Source: Pomphorhynchus laevis
Taxonomy: Eukaryota > Acanthocephala > Palaeacanthocephala > Echinorhynchida > Pomphorhynchidae
Reading direction: 5' to 3'
DNA: 64,000 bases
NCBI GenBank assembly: GCA_012934845.2
Contig: WNNJ02001899.1
Span: 1-64,000 of the forward strand
The notes beneath the pieces were generated by a model. It searched no databases. It worked only from the letters and a program-made list of their open reading frames with translations, and was not told the DNA's origin. A program made the translations under genes and the position numbers. Positions 29,661-40,760 of this stretch are shown here, in pieces; positions within the stretch are counted from its first letter, which is position 1; every line of letters begins with the position of its first letter.

Positions 29661-30005
29661 CGGAAGTTGAAGACGGATGAAAATGACCGATTGAACTGAC
29701 TTACTTCGATTTTTTAGTTACTGTTTTTCTGATTTGCATGTTTTTTTTCCTCGATTTTTGTATTTAAGAAAATCTTTATTATTATAAATTATTATTCTTT
29801 ATTTTTAGTTGTTATATAACACTAAGTTGTGTTATTTAAGAAAATCTTTATCTGATCTTAAAATCACCGGAGTGATGGTAGAAGCAACTGTCGGAGCATC
29901 AACAGCAAGCAAAAGCATTTTTTAAGTAAAAACATTGAAAAACTGGATCAGATTTCGTCTAATTTCAACGATATTTCTACGAATAAAGGTAGTTTTCTGA
30001 ATCAA

Positions 30006-31025
30006 GTGAACAACGACAAGGTTAGTACTGTTTGTTCTTCTATTTCTAGTGAGAAGGTTCTACCTCCTGTCAAGAAACTGGCAAATTTGGCCATTATAAC
30101 AGCGACGAAACCGTTGGAAAAACACTTACTGTTTCGAACGTTTCTAAGAGATTTTGCTCTAAAATACTCAGAAAGAATTATTTTTAGCAATGTCAAATTG
30201 TTCGACAACTCGATTAGAATCTCTTTTTCATCATGGATCTATTACAAGAACACAGTAAGTTTTTCCAAGAAAAATTCTCTAAAATTGGAACTATTTTAAT
30301 CAAGTCTATAATGGCTACACTCAAGATTTCTAACTTCCCATTGCAATTGGAGCCTGAAGACCTGAATTCACTTCAGAAAAAGTTCAAATTAACTAATCTT
30401 CGACAATTAAAGGGAAGGAAGGAACAGATATCCCCATCGCGTTCTGCTCTGCGGAGCTCAACCAAGCTGAAATTCTTTCTATGAGTAGTGCCAACCCGTT
30501 TCTCGGATATAATCTAGTCTTCCTTCTGGTGGAACAGGATGATATGACATTCCCACACTGCTCCGCTTGCCGAAAGTGGGGGCACTGGAAATCTTCATGC
30601 AGCTCAACCACCCATTGTGTGTTTGCGGAAAGGAATCTTGTCCGAGTTTGTCTGAAGGAAATAAATGCTTTGCACCTGTAGTGTACTCTAACTGTCATGG
30701 CTTGCACTCAGCGTGGTCTAGGCGCTGTGCTGCTTTTAAATCCTACAAGAACCGTTTCGTTAGATCGCCACCCAAATCTTTTTCTGTCGCCCTCAAGACG
30801 AATAACGAAGATTCCAGAATGTCTGATGCTGAAATTTTAAAGGTCATAAATGTTAAAAATTCTGAAGCAATCGCGTCTATGCAGAATTTGCTACAAAACT
30901 TCGCCTCGCCCTTTATGTGCACGTCTCCAATGCCGGCTGCTACGATTTTGAACCAATCTAAGAAAAGAGGTGCATCTGTGCCGAAAGTCTCATCCTTAAA
31001 GGTGGGTAGACTTAAAGGTGGGTAG
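30006..31025 (+). pseudogene. LINE C copy 2 ORF1 remnant
   Basis: Pieces in different frames: 30006-30299 (VLPPVKKLANLAIITATKP module), 30233-30484 (KIGTILIKSIMATLKISNFP), knuckle CCHC at about 30560-30602 and 30567-31025 (LHSAWSRRCAAFKSYKNRF, then SGDA-type tail). Several frame changes; not translatable as one protein. Confidence 0.7.
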
Positions 31026-31159
31026 ACTCCTAAATAAGAACAACTCCTAGGGAAATGAAGATATTGCCCAGGGTGCTCCGGCCCGCGATGGGGTTAGTGG
31101 CAAAAGGGTAACCTCCCTGCACCTAGCTCTGACTAGGCTGGTGGCTCCCGTCCAACTGA

Positions 31160-31800
31160 TCTGCCACAATGGTGAGTAAACCCGAGCATTTTTCACTGAA
31201 TATTCTTCAGTGGAATTCGGGAGGTGCTTCTGCCCTTAGACTTTTATCTGGTAGATACGCATATGTTATAGTCCTTCAGGAGACGCGGTCTATCCAACTC
31301 CCCCCAGGACATTACTAGATTTATCCCTAAACATATATATTCCCACTATACTCCGTATATAACCCCACCTCACTCTTCTTTTCAAGGACTCTTGACCTTA
31401 GTTAAGTGCTCCGTAAGATCTACCCTCTTGCTAAATTACTTTTGTCCAGCCCTGTCTTGTCTAGTAGTTTCACTCGTTAAGAATGGTAAACGCCTCAGTC
31501 TAGCCAACGTCTACGTTCGTCCAGGGGAGATTCACAAGAACCGGGACCTACTGGATGGGATTATAGATGGCGACTATTACATGGTACTAGGTGACTTCAA
31601 CGACAGAACTGGTCGTTGGATTAATGCAGCACTTCGCAGAGCCAGGAACGGTTATCTTATTCACAAATCACCGTAACCCACCTTTCATTGCACATCAACG
31701 AATTCACTCCTCGACTTATTACTGATACATATGAGGTGGTTGTTAAAACCCTTCTGCACGGAGCAGTCGCGACAACATCTGTCCACCTCTCATGATCTAA
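31160..31800 (+). pseudogene. LINE C copy 2 endonuclease remnant
   Basis: 31169-31392 reads FSLNILQWNSGGASAL and QETRS, with a frame break after it; 31392-31676 is open and carries SLANVYVRPGEIHKNRDLLD and MVLGDFNDRTGRW. The block after it decays. About three breaks. Confidence 0.7.
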
Positions 31801-31957
31801 TTCATTGCGGATAGAAGAGGATACGCTGCTCCGTAGAAGATTCCACTTTGACCCGATCAGAGTGGCTTCCTCCCAGGCAGCTATTCAACGCTTCCCCCGA
31901 ATTGGTAATGAGAGTTTAACCGAATTTAATTCTTAACTCTCTTCGCAAGCTACCGCG

Positions 31958-33567
31958 TTGCTTTCGACAACCTATAAAGGTCGCATTTTTAGTCCCACTC
32001 CGACAAAACTTAAGGTCCTAGCTAAACTACTGAACCTCCCTAATATCTCTTCTGCCGCCAGACAAACCCTCTCTAATGAATACTGGCGCACCAGATACTG
32101 GTTCCAGCTGAATAGGCATAGGACGAGTATCGCTCGTCTTAACCCTTCTCAGTCTTCCTTTTGGAAGATATTCGAGAAGGATAGGTTTGTTTGCTGGAGG
32201 GATAGAGCTGTGGGTTGGATCGGTAGTAAAGGCCTTGATAAAGTTTTGTAGGAATCACTAGCTCTACACAATTTTGTAGCCATTCAATCGCTGCAACCAA
32301 TCCCGCTATGGTAAGACTTCAGGAGTAGAGACTTATCTGTACCAGATATTCTTAACGTCTGCGGGCCTCTTCCGGGCACCTCCAAACCTGTCGCCCTACT
32401 CTCTTCTCGGGTCTGTCAGCTATTGACAGCTGATCAAAGAAGGGAGGTGGCCGTCACAATGCTATTAGCCACCCCATCCGATGTGGCCGGCATCAATGTT
32501 AGTAAAAGGATTTTTTACCCAAAATGTATCCGGTCTCTTGTCCTAAAGACCTGCGGCCCATTTCGATTAAAAATTCCCTCGTCTCGATCTACGAAAAAGC
32601 GCTTGCTAGTAAAATCCGTGATCATCTGAGTAGGCGAAATTTAATCCCACCTGGTTTCCATGGTTTCGTCAAAGGTCGCTCGGTCTATTCAGCAGTTGGT
32701 GAAGTGCATCGGTTTTCTCAGGATAATAGTCATCAGCTTGCTGTGGCTGTTTTCCTTGATTTTTCCGCCGCATTTGACCGCATCTCCATTCCCTTTGTTA
32801 TCTCTTCTCTAAGGTCCGTCGGGTTGCCTGCTAGAATTGTTAACACGGTGGAGATACTGCTATATACCAAGCGATTTTACTATGATGACGACCCTGATGC
32901 GCGTCAGTTCTACCCTATTACGGGGGTGCCTCAACGTTCACCTCTTTCTCCTATCTTGTATCGTGCTGCCTCCAAAAATCTCTTCAAAATATTTAAACAG
33001 CGTGATCAACGTCTAGTGGTGTACGCTGATGACACCACAGCCCTGTTCTCTGGACGCAGGTGTAAGGACGTAGTCTCTAACATCAGCCGTTTCTTTTTAA
33101 GATTAAAAGACCAGTTACCCAGGTCCAATCTTACTCTAAACTCCTCCAAATCGCAGGTGGTTGTCTTTCATGGCTCCCCTGCAACGAAGAAAAAGCTTAA
33201 GAGACTAGCACTCTCTGTTCTAGCCTCCTTATTTGCCTCTGATCCACTCCCTACCTTCACAAGTCGAGTAAAATACCTGGGGTTCACCGTTTCGGTGAAC
33301 TGGTCGGCGAAAGCTGACCTGGATAGACTTAAACGTATCCTGAAGAGAGCTAGTTGGGCTCTGAAACGGGCCCAGCATCTGTCGTTGAAGGGGAAAACTC
33401 AGGTGCGCCTCTGGGGCACTTGGGCTATCTCGGAATTAATCTTCTTCTCTAGAGGACGTTCCCCAGAGCAAAGTCTAAGGTTTCTGAAACTCCTCGTTTC
33501 CCGTTTACCCAGCATCGTCCGCACTTATGATTCTTCGGGGGGGGGTGAAAGATCCCGGATGGTTTAA
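31958..33567 (+). pseudogene. LINE C copy 2 reverse transcriptase
   Basis: 31958-32251 is the linker (stop at 32249); 32423-32629 and 32524-33567 (347 codons) hold the RT: CPKDLRPISIKNSLVSIYEK, FLDFSAAFDRISI, GVPQRSPLSPILY (motif B, QG to QR) and VYADDTTALF. The change at motif B and the upstream breaks make it inactive, though 347 codons remain open to the natural stop. Confidence 0.8.
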
Positions 33568-33789
33568 TCGGAAAGCGGCGTGCTGGATTGGTTGGTTCAG
33601 ATCATTGGGTCAGATCCCCATAGATTTTAGACAGGAATAAAAGAAAACTTCTACAAAGATTCAAGAAACTGATAATTTCATTCTACTGAACTATCTATTA
33701 TGTAGAATTGATTTATATTGTTTATTTAGTAATAAAACCTTTATTTATTAAAATCACCTTCGCCACTCCTGGTTTAGAAGTGGAGTATG

Positions 33790-34651
33790 AAATGTTTTTT
33801 CAGAAAAATCTTTCGAATTTGGCTTTTTTGAAAAGTCTTCCTATCATGGCCTCACTCAAAGTTTCTAATATTCCATCCTTGTTAGAAACAGATGATATTC
33901 AAGAGTTGGAATTGTTGTTCAAAGTTTATAATCTTCGTACAGTGATCGGGAGAAACGGTACTCCTCTTCCCTTCGCATTCGTCTCGGCATCTCTCGACAC
34001 CGCTTTAACTCTGGCCAACTCAGCTTTCAATCCATTCATGGGACATAATTTATCGTTCAAGATCATGAGTATGGACGACAAGACATACCCCCATTGCAAC
34101 AAATGCCATATATGGTGACATTGGGTGTCAAGCTGTTTGTCTGTCAGAAATTGTGGGTTTTGTGGTAGAGCTGACTGCCAACAGAAAGGCGCAAGTACAA
34201 CTCTCCTCCCAGATGTTCTAACTGTTGGGGTGCACATCCGACCTGGGCAAGAAAATGAAAATCATTTGAGGATTACTGTAGCAGACACTGCACGCCTACA
34301 AGAGTGCCTACATCCAGTGCGGCGAAGGCGGCCACAAGAATGTCATATAACGACATTTTACGTTTGCTGCATGCACAAAAACAGTCTACACTAAAGGATA
34401 TGGAGAAACTGATCGCCTACCAACTGTCAGTCATGTACTCCCTTCGGGCAGCTTATGTTCCGGCTCTTCATGAATCCAAGAAACGAGCGGCTTCGGCCCA
34501 TGCCGTTGCCCTCATAAAAATCGGTAAAATGCTGAAGGGCTGGAATATAAGCGCCTCAAAGAGAAATGATGAGAATGCCCGGGGCCAAGTTCCCACTCTG
34601 GGTGGCGCTAGTGGTGGAGGGGGCAATCCTTCCACCCCTAGCTCTGTCTAG
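33790..34651 (+). pseudogene. LINE C copy 3 ORF1 remnant
   Basis: 33790-34118 carries FLKSLPIMASLKVSNIP and VSASLDTALTLANSAF up to the first knuckle cysteines (CNKCH), where a stop at 34116 cuts it. 34125-34394 and 34304-34651 carry later parts (ILRLLHAQKQSTLKDMEKL, GGGGNPSTPSSV end). Frame changes between pieces. Confidence 0.7.
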
Positions 34652-34699
34652 GGTATGGCAATCCCCTTCCAGCTAAACTAACACAATCCAAAGTAATCA

Positions 34700-36990
34700 A
34701 GAGCCTTTTTCACTTAATATCCTTTAGTGGAATTCGGGAGGTGCTTCTGCCCTTAGCCTTTTATCTGGTAGAGATGTAGATGTTATAGTCCTTCATGAGA
34801 CGCGGTCTATCCGTATTCCTCAGGACATTACTCGATTTATCCTTCAGCATATATACACCCACTTCACTACCGTATATAACCCATCATCACTCCTCTTGAT
34901 CTCAAGGTATTTTAACCTTAGTTAAATGCTCCTTAAGATCTTCCCTCCTTCTTAACTATTCTTGTCCAGCCCTATCTTGTTTAGCTATATCACTTCGTAA
35001 GAACGGTAAATGCATCAGTATAGCCAATATTTATATACGGCCAGGAGAAATTCACAAGAACCGTGACCTTCTGGATAGTATATTAGGTAGTGGCTATGAC
35101 ATGTTACTTGGTGACTTCAACGACAGAACTGGTCGTTGGATTAATGCAGCAAACCGCAGAGCCAGGAACGACTATCTTATTCACAAACCATCATCCCCCA
35201 CCTTTCATTGCTCAACAACTAATTCACTCCTCGACATATTACTGCTTCATAAGATGTGTTTGTTGAAACCCATCTGTACTGAGCAGTCGCGTTAAAAACA
35301 GACCACCTCTCATGACCTAATTCGTTGGAAGTTATTGGAAGTTACGTTGCTGAGGAGAACGTTCCACTTTGATCCCGTCAGTGTGGCTTTCTTTCAGGCA
35401 GCTATCCAACTCTTCCCCCGAATTGGGAATGAGAGTTTGACCAAATTTTATACCTACCTCTCTTCGCAAGCTACCGCGATACTATCGACTACCTATAAAT
35501 GTCGTATATACAATCCCACTCCAACAAAACTCAAGGTCCTAGCTAAAATGCTACACCTTCCTAATCTCTCTGTGTCCGCGAGACAAGCGCTCTCGAATGA
35601 ATACTGGAGCACTAGATATAGGTTTCAGCTGAGCAGAGATAAGACAAGCATTTCTCGCCTTAACCCTTCTCACTCTTTCTTCAGGAAGATATTCAAGGAG
35701 ACATTTTTCTATTCGAAGGATAGAGCATTAGGCTGGATAGGTAGAATAGGCCTTGATAAAGTTTTGGAAGAGTCACTATCACTACACAATTATGGAGCCA
35801 CACTATCACCCCAACCAATCCCGCATTTGTGACTTCAGGAGTAAGGATTTGTTAGTCACATATATCCTTAACTCCTTGGGGCACTCCTGGGCACCTCCAG
35901 AACCCATGCTCTACTCTTCACTCGTGTTTGTCAGCTTTTGACAGACAGTCAGAGAAATAAGGTCGCCATAACAATGCTATTAGCCTCCCCGTCCGACATT
36001 GCTGAAATAAACATCAGCTGTCGTGTTTATTTTTTACCTAAAAAGAAGTCGATTTAATGTCCTTAAGATCTGCGAATCATTTCGATTCAAAACTCCCTCA
36101 TCTCCATTTACGAAAAAGCGCTTGCGCGTAAAATCCGCGATCATCTAAGTAGGCGAAAGTTAATCCCATTAGGTTTTCATGGGTACGTAAAAGATCGCTC
36201 GGTCCATTTAGCAATAGGTGAAGTGGAGCAGTTTTGTCAAGATAACAGTCATCAGCTTGCTGTGGCTGTTTTCCTTGATTTTTCCGTTGCATTTGACCGC
36301 ATCTTCATTCCCTTTGTTATCTCTTCTCTAAGGTCCATCGGGTTGCCTGCGAGAATTGTTAACAGTGTGGAAATATTGCTGTACACCAATCGATTATATT
36401 ATGACGACGATCATAATGCGCGTCAGTTCTAGACTATTACGGGTGTGCCCCAAGGATCCCCTCTTTCTCCTATCTTGTTCCTTACTGCTTCCATTAAACT
36501 CTTTAAAATATTTAAACGCGAACAACGTCTAATGGTATACGCTGATGATACCACATCCTTGTTCTCTGAACACAGGTGCATAGACATAGTCTTGGACATC
36601 AGCTGTTTCTTTTTAAGATTAAAAGATCGGTTACCCAAGTCCAATATTATTCTAAACTCTGCTAAATCGCAGGTGGTTGTCTTTCATGATGCCCCTGCAA
36701 CAAAACAAAAACTTAAGAGATTAGCACTCTCTGGGCTCTCCTCCATTTTGACTAATCAACCACTCCTTGTCTTCAAAAGTCGAGTAAAATACCTGGGGTT
36801 CACCGTTACGGTGAACTGGTCGGCGAAATCAGACCTGGATAGACTTAAAAGTATCCTGAAGAGAGCTAGGTGGGCTCTGAGACGGGCTTAGCATCTGTCA
36901 TTGAAAGGGAAAACCCAGGTGCGCCTCCGGGGCACTTGGGCTATCTCAGCATTAGTCTTCTTCTCTAGAGGACGTCCCCCAGAGCAAAGG
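34700..36990 (+). pseudogene. LINE C copy 3 ORF2 remnant
   Basis: Endonuclease (MLLGDFNDRTGRW at 35101-35139), linker (35335-35832, 165 codons), motif A FLDFSVAFDRIFI (36265-36303), amber at 36430-36432, motif B GVPQGSPLSPILF (36442-36480, with the GTG/CCC junction) and motif C VYADDTTSLF (about 36537-36566). Catalytic residues survive but about eight stops or frame changes interrupt the ORF. Confidence 0.75.
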
Positions 36991-37078
36991 CTAACGTTTC
37001 TCAAGCTTTTCGTATCTCGATTACCCAGCATAGTTCGCCTCGATTAGATTATTCGGGAGGAGTGGTGAAAAACCCAGG

Positions 37079-37140
37079 GTGGTCCAGTCGAAGGCCGTAG
37101 TGTTTGATTGGCTGTGGTGCTCAGATCCCGCTGGACCTGA
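37079..37140 (+). other. Hairpin-forming tRNA-like 3' UTR block of LINE C copy 3
   Basis: GGTCCAG (37081-37087) pairs with CTGGACC (37131-37137), closing a 43-base loop that holds GGTGCTCAGATCCC (B-box-like). The minus copy at 60826-60882 extends the stem to 8 bp (GGTCCAGT/ACTGGACC). Confidence 0.6.
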
Positions 37141-37299
37141 GATCTTAAAGATTAAAGAAAACTTTAATTCGCGACTGATAAACTTTCCTTCTTGTATTTT
37201 TGATTCAAGTTTTTTTTTATTATTTTTTTTAGTTGTTGTATGACACTAACATTGGTTGTATTTAAGAAAATCTTTATTTATTTATTTATTTCTGATATA

Positions 37300-37410
37300 A
37301 ACATATCTACTGCACCTACGGAGCGGAGTCAGCCTAGTTGATGTAGCGTTGAATAGCGATGCAGACGTCTTTAGTTCGAATCCGATCATCACCAGTAGAA
37401 ATTAAATCTT
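37300..37410 (+). repeat. SINE- or tRNA-like block
   Basis: TAGTTGATGTAGCG (about 37336, A-box-like) and TAGTTCGAATCC (37374-37385, close to the B-box GGTTCGANNCC) are spaced as in a tRNA-derived promoter. TACTG at about 37308 and CAGTA near 37396 could close the stem. The T-arm does not pair well, so a functional tRNA is unlikely. A SINE head or tRNA fossil fits better. Confidence 0.35.
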
Positions 37411-37597
37411 CAATTAGTTTTTTTATTAATTTTTGTTAAATATTTAATAAAAATGTGATTTTTTATTAAATGTTTATAATTTTTTAATTTTCTTATTACC
37501 TGAATTAATTTATAATAGAAAATACAGATAGAAAAGTTTGTATTATTCAATAAATTGATGTTGTTGTTTTCAAGAGCATTAAAAGAACATTTAACCT
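37411..37597. other. AT-rich spacer downstream of tetraspanin gene
   Basis: Contains TTAAATATTTAATAAAAATG-like repeats shared with the dispersed AT-rich family. On the minus strand it is the 3' flank of the tetraspanin gene. ATTGAATAATACAAAC and nearby AT-rich runs give several weak poly(A)-signal-like sites; none can be chosen. Confidence 0.4.
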
Positions 37598-38239
37598 TTA
37601 GATGAATAGGGATGTGACAATAGCAATAATTTGCACTACCATGAGTGCTGATCCTCCACCTGTCATTATTTTTACATACAATTCAATCTTTTCATTAATT
37701 GCTGTCAAGCAAGGTTGTTCTCGATTACGACATGATGACGACAGGCTGGGAATGCTGTCAAGATCGTTTGGATTATTTATACCACAGCAACGAAAGGTGT
37801 CTTGAATGTTGGCTATTGTTTGTTGTGATATACTGCTACCTGTATTTATAATTGGAGTTAAAGATCCGCTAATTGTATCTTTAAATGCTACTTCATTGCT
37901 ATTTAATAAGATAACGATGACTAGTTCTCCAACAAATAATGCAGAAACGAATGCGATGTATACATAGATTAAAATTTTGATGTGACTGCATTGTCCGATA
38001 AGCCCGAAACATGATAAGATCACCATGAAAAGTCCAACGCATATCAAAATAAAATATACTTGATTTTGATCAAAGTTGATTGTTAAACCAACTGCTCGTA
38101 CTAAGTCTAAGTAATTGGCAATATCGAGTAAAAAACAGGCTCCAATTATAAGACAACCAAATGCTATAATCATAAAGTTCATTAACACAAACAACGAATT
38201 TCGATAACTTTTGGAACTCATAATAACTTTTGGATTCAC
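37598..38239 (-). CDS. Tetraspanin-family membrane protein (single exon, 213 aa)
   Basis: A host-type gene, one open frame with no intron visible. Four membrane spans: residues 15-38, 61-84 (VYFILICVGLFMVILSCFGL), 87-112 and 192-213. The large outer loop (113-190) has the tetraspanin signature CCG (151-153, in FRCCGINNPND), then SSSC (167-170) and a last Cys (177), giving the four-cysteine, two-disulfide form. Met7 (MSSKSYRNSL) may be the true start, because the first span follows soon after. The protein ends with TSLFI right at the membrane, with no cytosolic tail, which is unusual; a further exon or a truncated end is possible. Tetraspanins organise membrane microdomains with integrins and other partners. 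Flanks are repeats, so no operon context. Confidence 0.88.
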   Translation of the reverse strand: MNPKVIMSSKSYRNSLFVLMNFMIIAFGCLIIGACFLLDIANYLDLVRAVGLTINFDQNQVYFILICVGLFMVILSCFGLIGQCSHIKILIYVYIAFVSALFVGELVIVILLNSNEVAFKDTISGSLTPIINTGSSISQQTIANIQDTFRCCGINNPNDLDSIPSLSSSCRNREQPCLTAINEKIELYVKIMTGGGSALMVVQIIAIVTSLFI

Positions 38240-38735
38240 TTGCTTGTAAATTGATTTGCGTTAGTCGATTTACTTGACACTAAACAAGTTAACAATAAGG
38301 GTCTAAGAATTATTATTAACTCATATAGTCTCATATATAATTTATATGGATCGTTAAATAGTATTTTTCCCAATTCGAGCCATAATTTTGTTCTTGTACT
38401 TTTTCGTTGAATTTATTTATTTTTAATAATTAGAGGATTCTATTAATTCAATTTATTCAATTAATTGTTTGATTTTGTTAGATAGGCGTCATAGTTTCTT
38501 ATTATGACGCCTATTCTTATATGTGAATGTTACATATGAATGTTACATTTATAAATGTTATAGCATTCATATAGGATGAAAAAATGTTATAGGATTTATT
38601 TAGAATCCTTAAAGATTCTAAATCCTTAGAATCTTTAAGGATTCTACTAATTCAATTTTATCCATATATTTATATTTACTTGATGGTTTAATTTTCGTTA
38701 GATAGGCGTTATAATTATTATAACATATATATGTA
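38240..38735. repeat. AT-rich DNA with direct repeats and hairpins 5' of tetraspanin
   Basis: 38433-38510 and 38638-38725 are diverged copies of one segment (AGGATTCTATTAATTCAATT and TTTTGTTAGATAGGCGT). Hairpins: ATAGGCGTCATA (38482-38493) with TATGACGCCTAT (38503-38514), and an 18-bp stem at 38602-38645. 38240-38430 is the presumed promoter region of the tetraspanin; no TATA box stands out. Confidence 0.6.
38602..38645. repeat. 18-bp perfect hairpin
   Basis: AGAATCCTTAAAGATTCT (38602-38619), an 8-base loop AAATCCTT, then the exact reverse complement (38628-38645). Confidence 0.9.
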
Positions 38736-39060
38736 TATCTTTTTCCGAATATAAGGTTAATTAATTTTACTAACGCTTCTTTAATATCTACTAAATCTAG
38801 ATTTGTATAAAGCGTACTAAAATCGTATGTATTTATATTTTGAAAATTTATTCCTTTTGTCTGTTCTAAAAATTCTTTTGTAGAATTAATACTGAAATAG
38901 AAAAAAATTGTGTTCTAACAATTCTTTTTAGAATTAATATTGAGATAGTGTGCTGTTTCAATTTGTCCTATTTTCATTACCCTATAATATTTTAAAAGTG
39001 TGCTTTAATTGCTTTAAGTTCTATATACATCTCTGTTTATATATGTTGAAAGATGCTGTC
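38736..39060 (-). mobile_element. Penelope-like element RT fragment
   Basis: On the minus strand a frame reads FYFSINSTKEFLEQTKGINF then NTYDFSTLYTNLDLVDIKEA, the motif A of Penelope-like RT (YDFSTLYT). The upstream KAIKAH...NII block matches 52430-52480. A stretch of about 65 bp around the STKEF block is duplicated (TAGAATTAATACTGAAATAG and TAGAATTAATATTGAGATAG). Only a short remnant. Confidence 0.7.
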
Positions 39061-39351
39061 GGTAATTAACTGAACTACACTCAACTATAAGCATAATATT
39101 CGTCAATACTAGTCGTCAGAAATAACGGGCAGCGCTCATCAGTAGTATGATCCATGCCGATGACGCTTCGGCTGCCTGCTTGACTTTTAAAAAATAGCAT
39201 TTCCGATAAATTGCTCAAGTTCCAGTGGCAGCCAAAAGATGTAGAGTAGTTTGGGACATGTAAAAGAAGGGAATTACGGAAACCAAGGAACAGTAAACAA
39301 GACGAGAATTGTCGAGAAAAAGAAGGTTGAGAAAAGAAGGGGTATGAAAAG

Positions 39352-40760
39352 TTACAAGGCGGAAAGCAACGAGAAGAAGACGAATTTGAACACGACAATA
39401 AATGGTAGGCGAATCGAGATAAACAAGATGGTAGGATGTATGATCAAAACGACAAAGACAGAGGAGAATTCGAACAGCTGCGTTGACGATGCGTTGTAGT
39501 GGAAGAAGAGTGGATTTAAGTGAGTTGGAAAATAGACTAAGACGATCACCGAGTCATAAAAAAGGAGAGAAGATATGAGAGTCATACATGAAGGGAAATC
39601 GATCAATCTACGAATTTGACGGAGATTGCGGAGTATCGAGGTAGGTGAGCGTACTTTATCTCTAACGAACGGTTTAAGTGAAAGTCGGTTGTCGAAATGG
39701 AAGCCAAAGAAAACGAGATTATCAGCAATAGCAGGAATTGTTGAATTTAATGATACGGAGAAAGGTTCTACGCCGAAGTGTCGAGGTAGGATCCACATTA
39801 TTTTTGATTTATTAGGATTCAGAGACAAACGAAGAGAATAAAGATGATTGAAAATTGAGGCAATACAGTTGAAAGCAGAAACACTATGATCATGAACACA
39901 TTGTCATCTATGCTCATGCAGTTGCATGATCATAGATGAGAATGTCATCAGCATATTGTATAACATGGAAGTTAAATGTATGAGAAATAGAATACTAATC
40001 ACTGAGAAGAAAAGAGTAAAGCAAAATGCCTAATACGGAGCTTATGAAACACCTACGGGATTGAAGAAGGAGTAGACACGAAATAGACAAAGAGTAGACG
40101 AAATGACATAGAGTAGACGAAATGACATAGAGTAAACGCGAAATGTACGGTTTTATAGATATGAAGAAAACTAAGCCATAGTGTGTAAAGAGAATCCATA
40201 ATCATGACGAAGACGATATTGAAGAATCGAGTGATCGGCGATGTCGAAAGCAGACGATAGATCAAGAGAATCTATGATACTACATAATTTTTGATCGTGT
40301 GAGATTGGTAAGTCGTTATAAACTTTAAGACAAGCAATTCCAGTAGAGTGATTAGAGCGAAAAGCAGCTTGGAAGAGAGGAAATAAGTTGGAGGAAAATA
40401 GATATGTATTAAGTTGCTTGAGAACAAGGCGCTTAATGAGTTTAGAAAGGGTTTGGAGAATTGAGATAGAACGGTACGAAGATGGTAGTGAAGGGTCGAG
40501 AGATTGCGTTTTGAGGAGGACGAACAGTGGCGCATTTCCAGTGGGAAGAAATGTGCGGCTGCGGATAAACAAGTTGAACAAATTGGTTAGGAAGGTTGAG
40601 ATTGATGAACAGATTTGTTAAGCAAGTGGGTAGGAATTGGGTCAGAAGGAGACGTTTTATTAAGTGATGACTGAAGAAGCGAAGAAACTTCGTCAGACGA
40701 AACGGGAAAAGTTGGAATAGCTCTGGGAGGGAAGTATTTAAAGAAATGAGAGGATACAAG
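39352..40760 (-). pseudogene. LINE F reverse transcriptase and C-terminus remnant
   Basis: 40171-40581 carries the RT fingers and motif A: PSLPSSYRSISILQTLSKLI, QAAFRSNHSTGIACLKVYND and IIDSLDLSSAFDIADHSIL. 39352-39828 carries MSLNPNKSKIMW (after motif C) and DNLVFFGFHFDNRLS. Motif C falls in the broken stretch 39850-40170. The LDLSSAFD...DHSIL style is typical of L2/CR1-type RTs. At 39255-39280 LLLHVPNYS matches the copy at 12.6 kb. Confidence 0.7.

Larger units (their letters stand above)
25290..29855 (+). mobile_element. LINE C copy 1 (I/Jockey-like, CCHC ORF1)
   Basis: A long LINE with a 5' UTR (about 25290-25590), ORF1 with zinc knuckles (to 27165), ORF2 with APE endonuclease (27200) and RT (to 29579), and a 3' UTR with a tRNA-like block, ending in TTTAAGAAAATCTTTAT near 29855. 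It is the first of three head-to-tail copies. ORF1 contains two in-frame TAA codons and ORF2 one frame change. The family uses YADDTT and lacks RNase H. I place it in the I/Jockey group by the CCHC ORF1 and the RT blocks; the exact clade is open. Confidence 0.85.
29856..33650 (+). mobile_element. LINE C copy 2, degraded
   Basis: The second head-to-tail LINE C copy. ORF1 remnants 30006-31025 (knuckle region CSACRKWGHWKSSC at about 30560-30602), endonuclease remnant 31190-31760 (GDFNDRTGRW intact), RT 31958-33567 in pieces, and a tRNA-like 3' UTR at 33550-33630. More decayed than copy 1. It is closest to copy 1 over the endonuclease. Confidence 0.85.
33700..37290 (+). mobile_element. LINE C copy 3, degraded; source of the inverted pair
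   Basis: The third head-to-tail copy, with a 5' loss (its ORF1 N-terminus is gone). ORF1 remnant 33760-34651, endonuclease remnant 34700-35330, RT pieces 35335-36990, hairpin 3' UTR 37079-37140, and a (TTTA)n tail near 37272-37290. It is nearly identical to the minus-strand copy at 60684-64000 over 34290-36835, including an amber codon in TTCTAGACTATT (36427-36438) where copies 1 and 2 read TTCTACCCTATT. Confidence 0.85.

Noticed and set aside
37300-37410. Functional tRNA gene
   Set aside because: Box-like sequences are present but the T-arm and acceptor do not pair properly.
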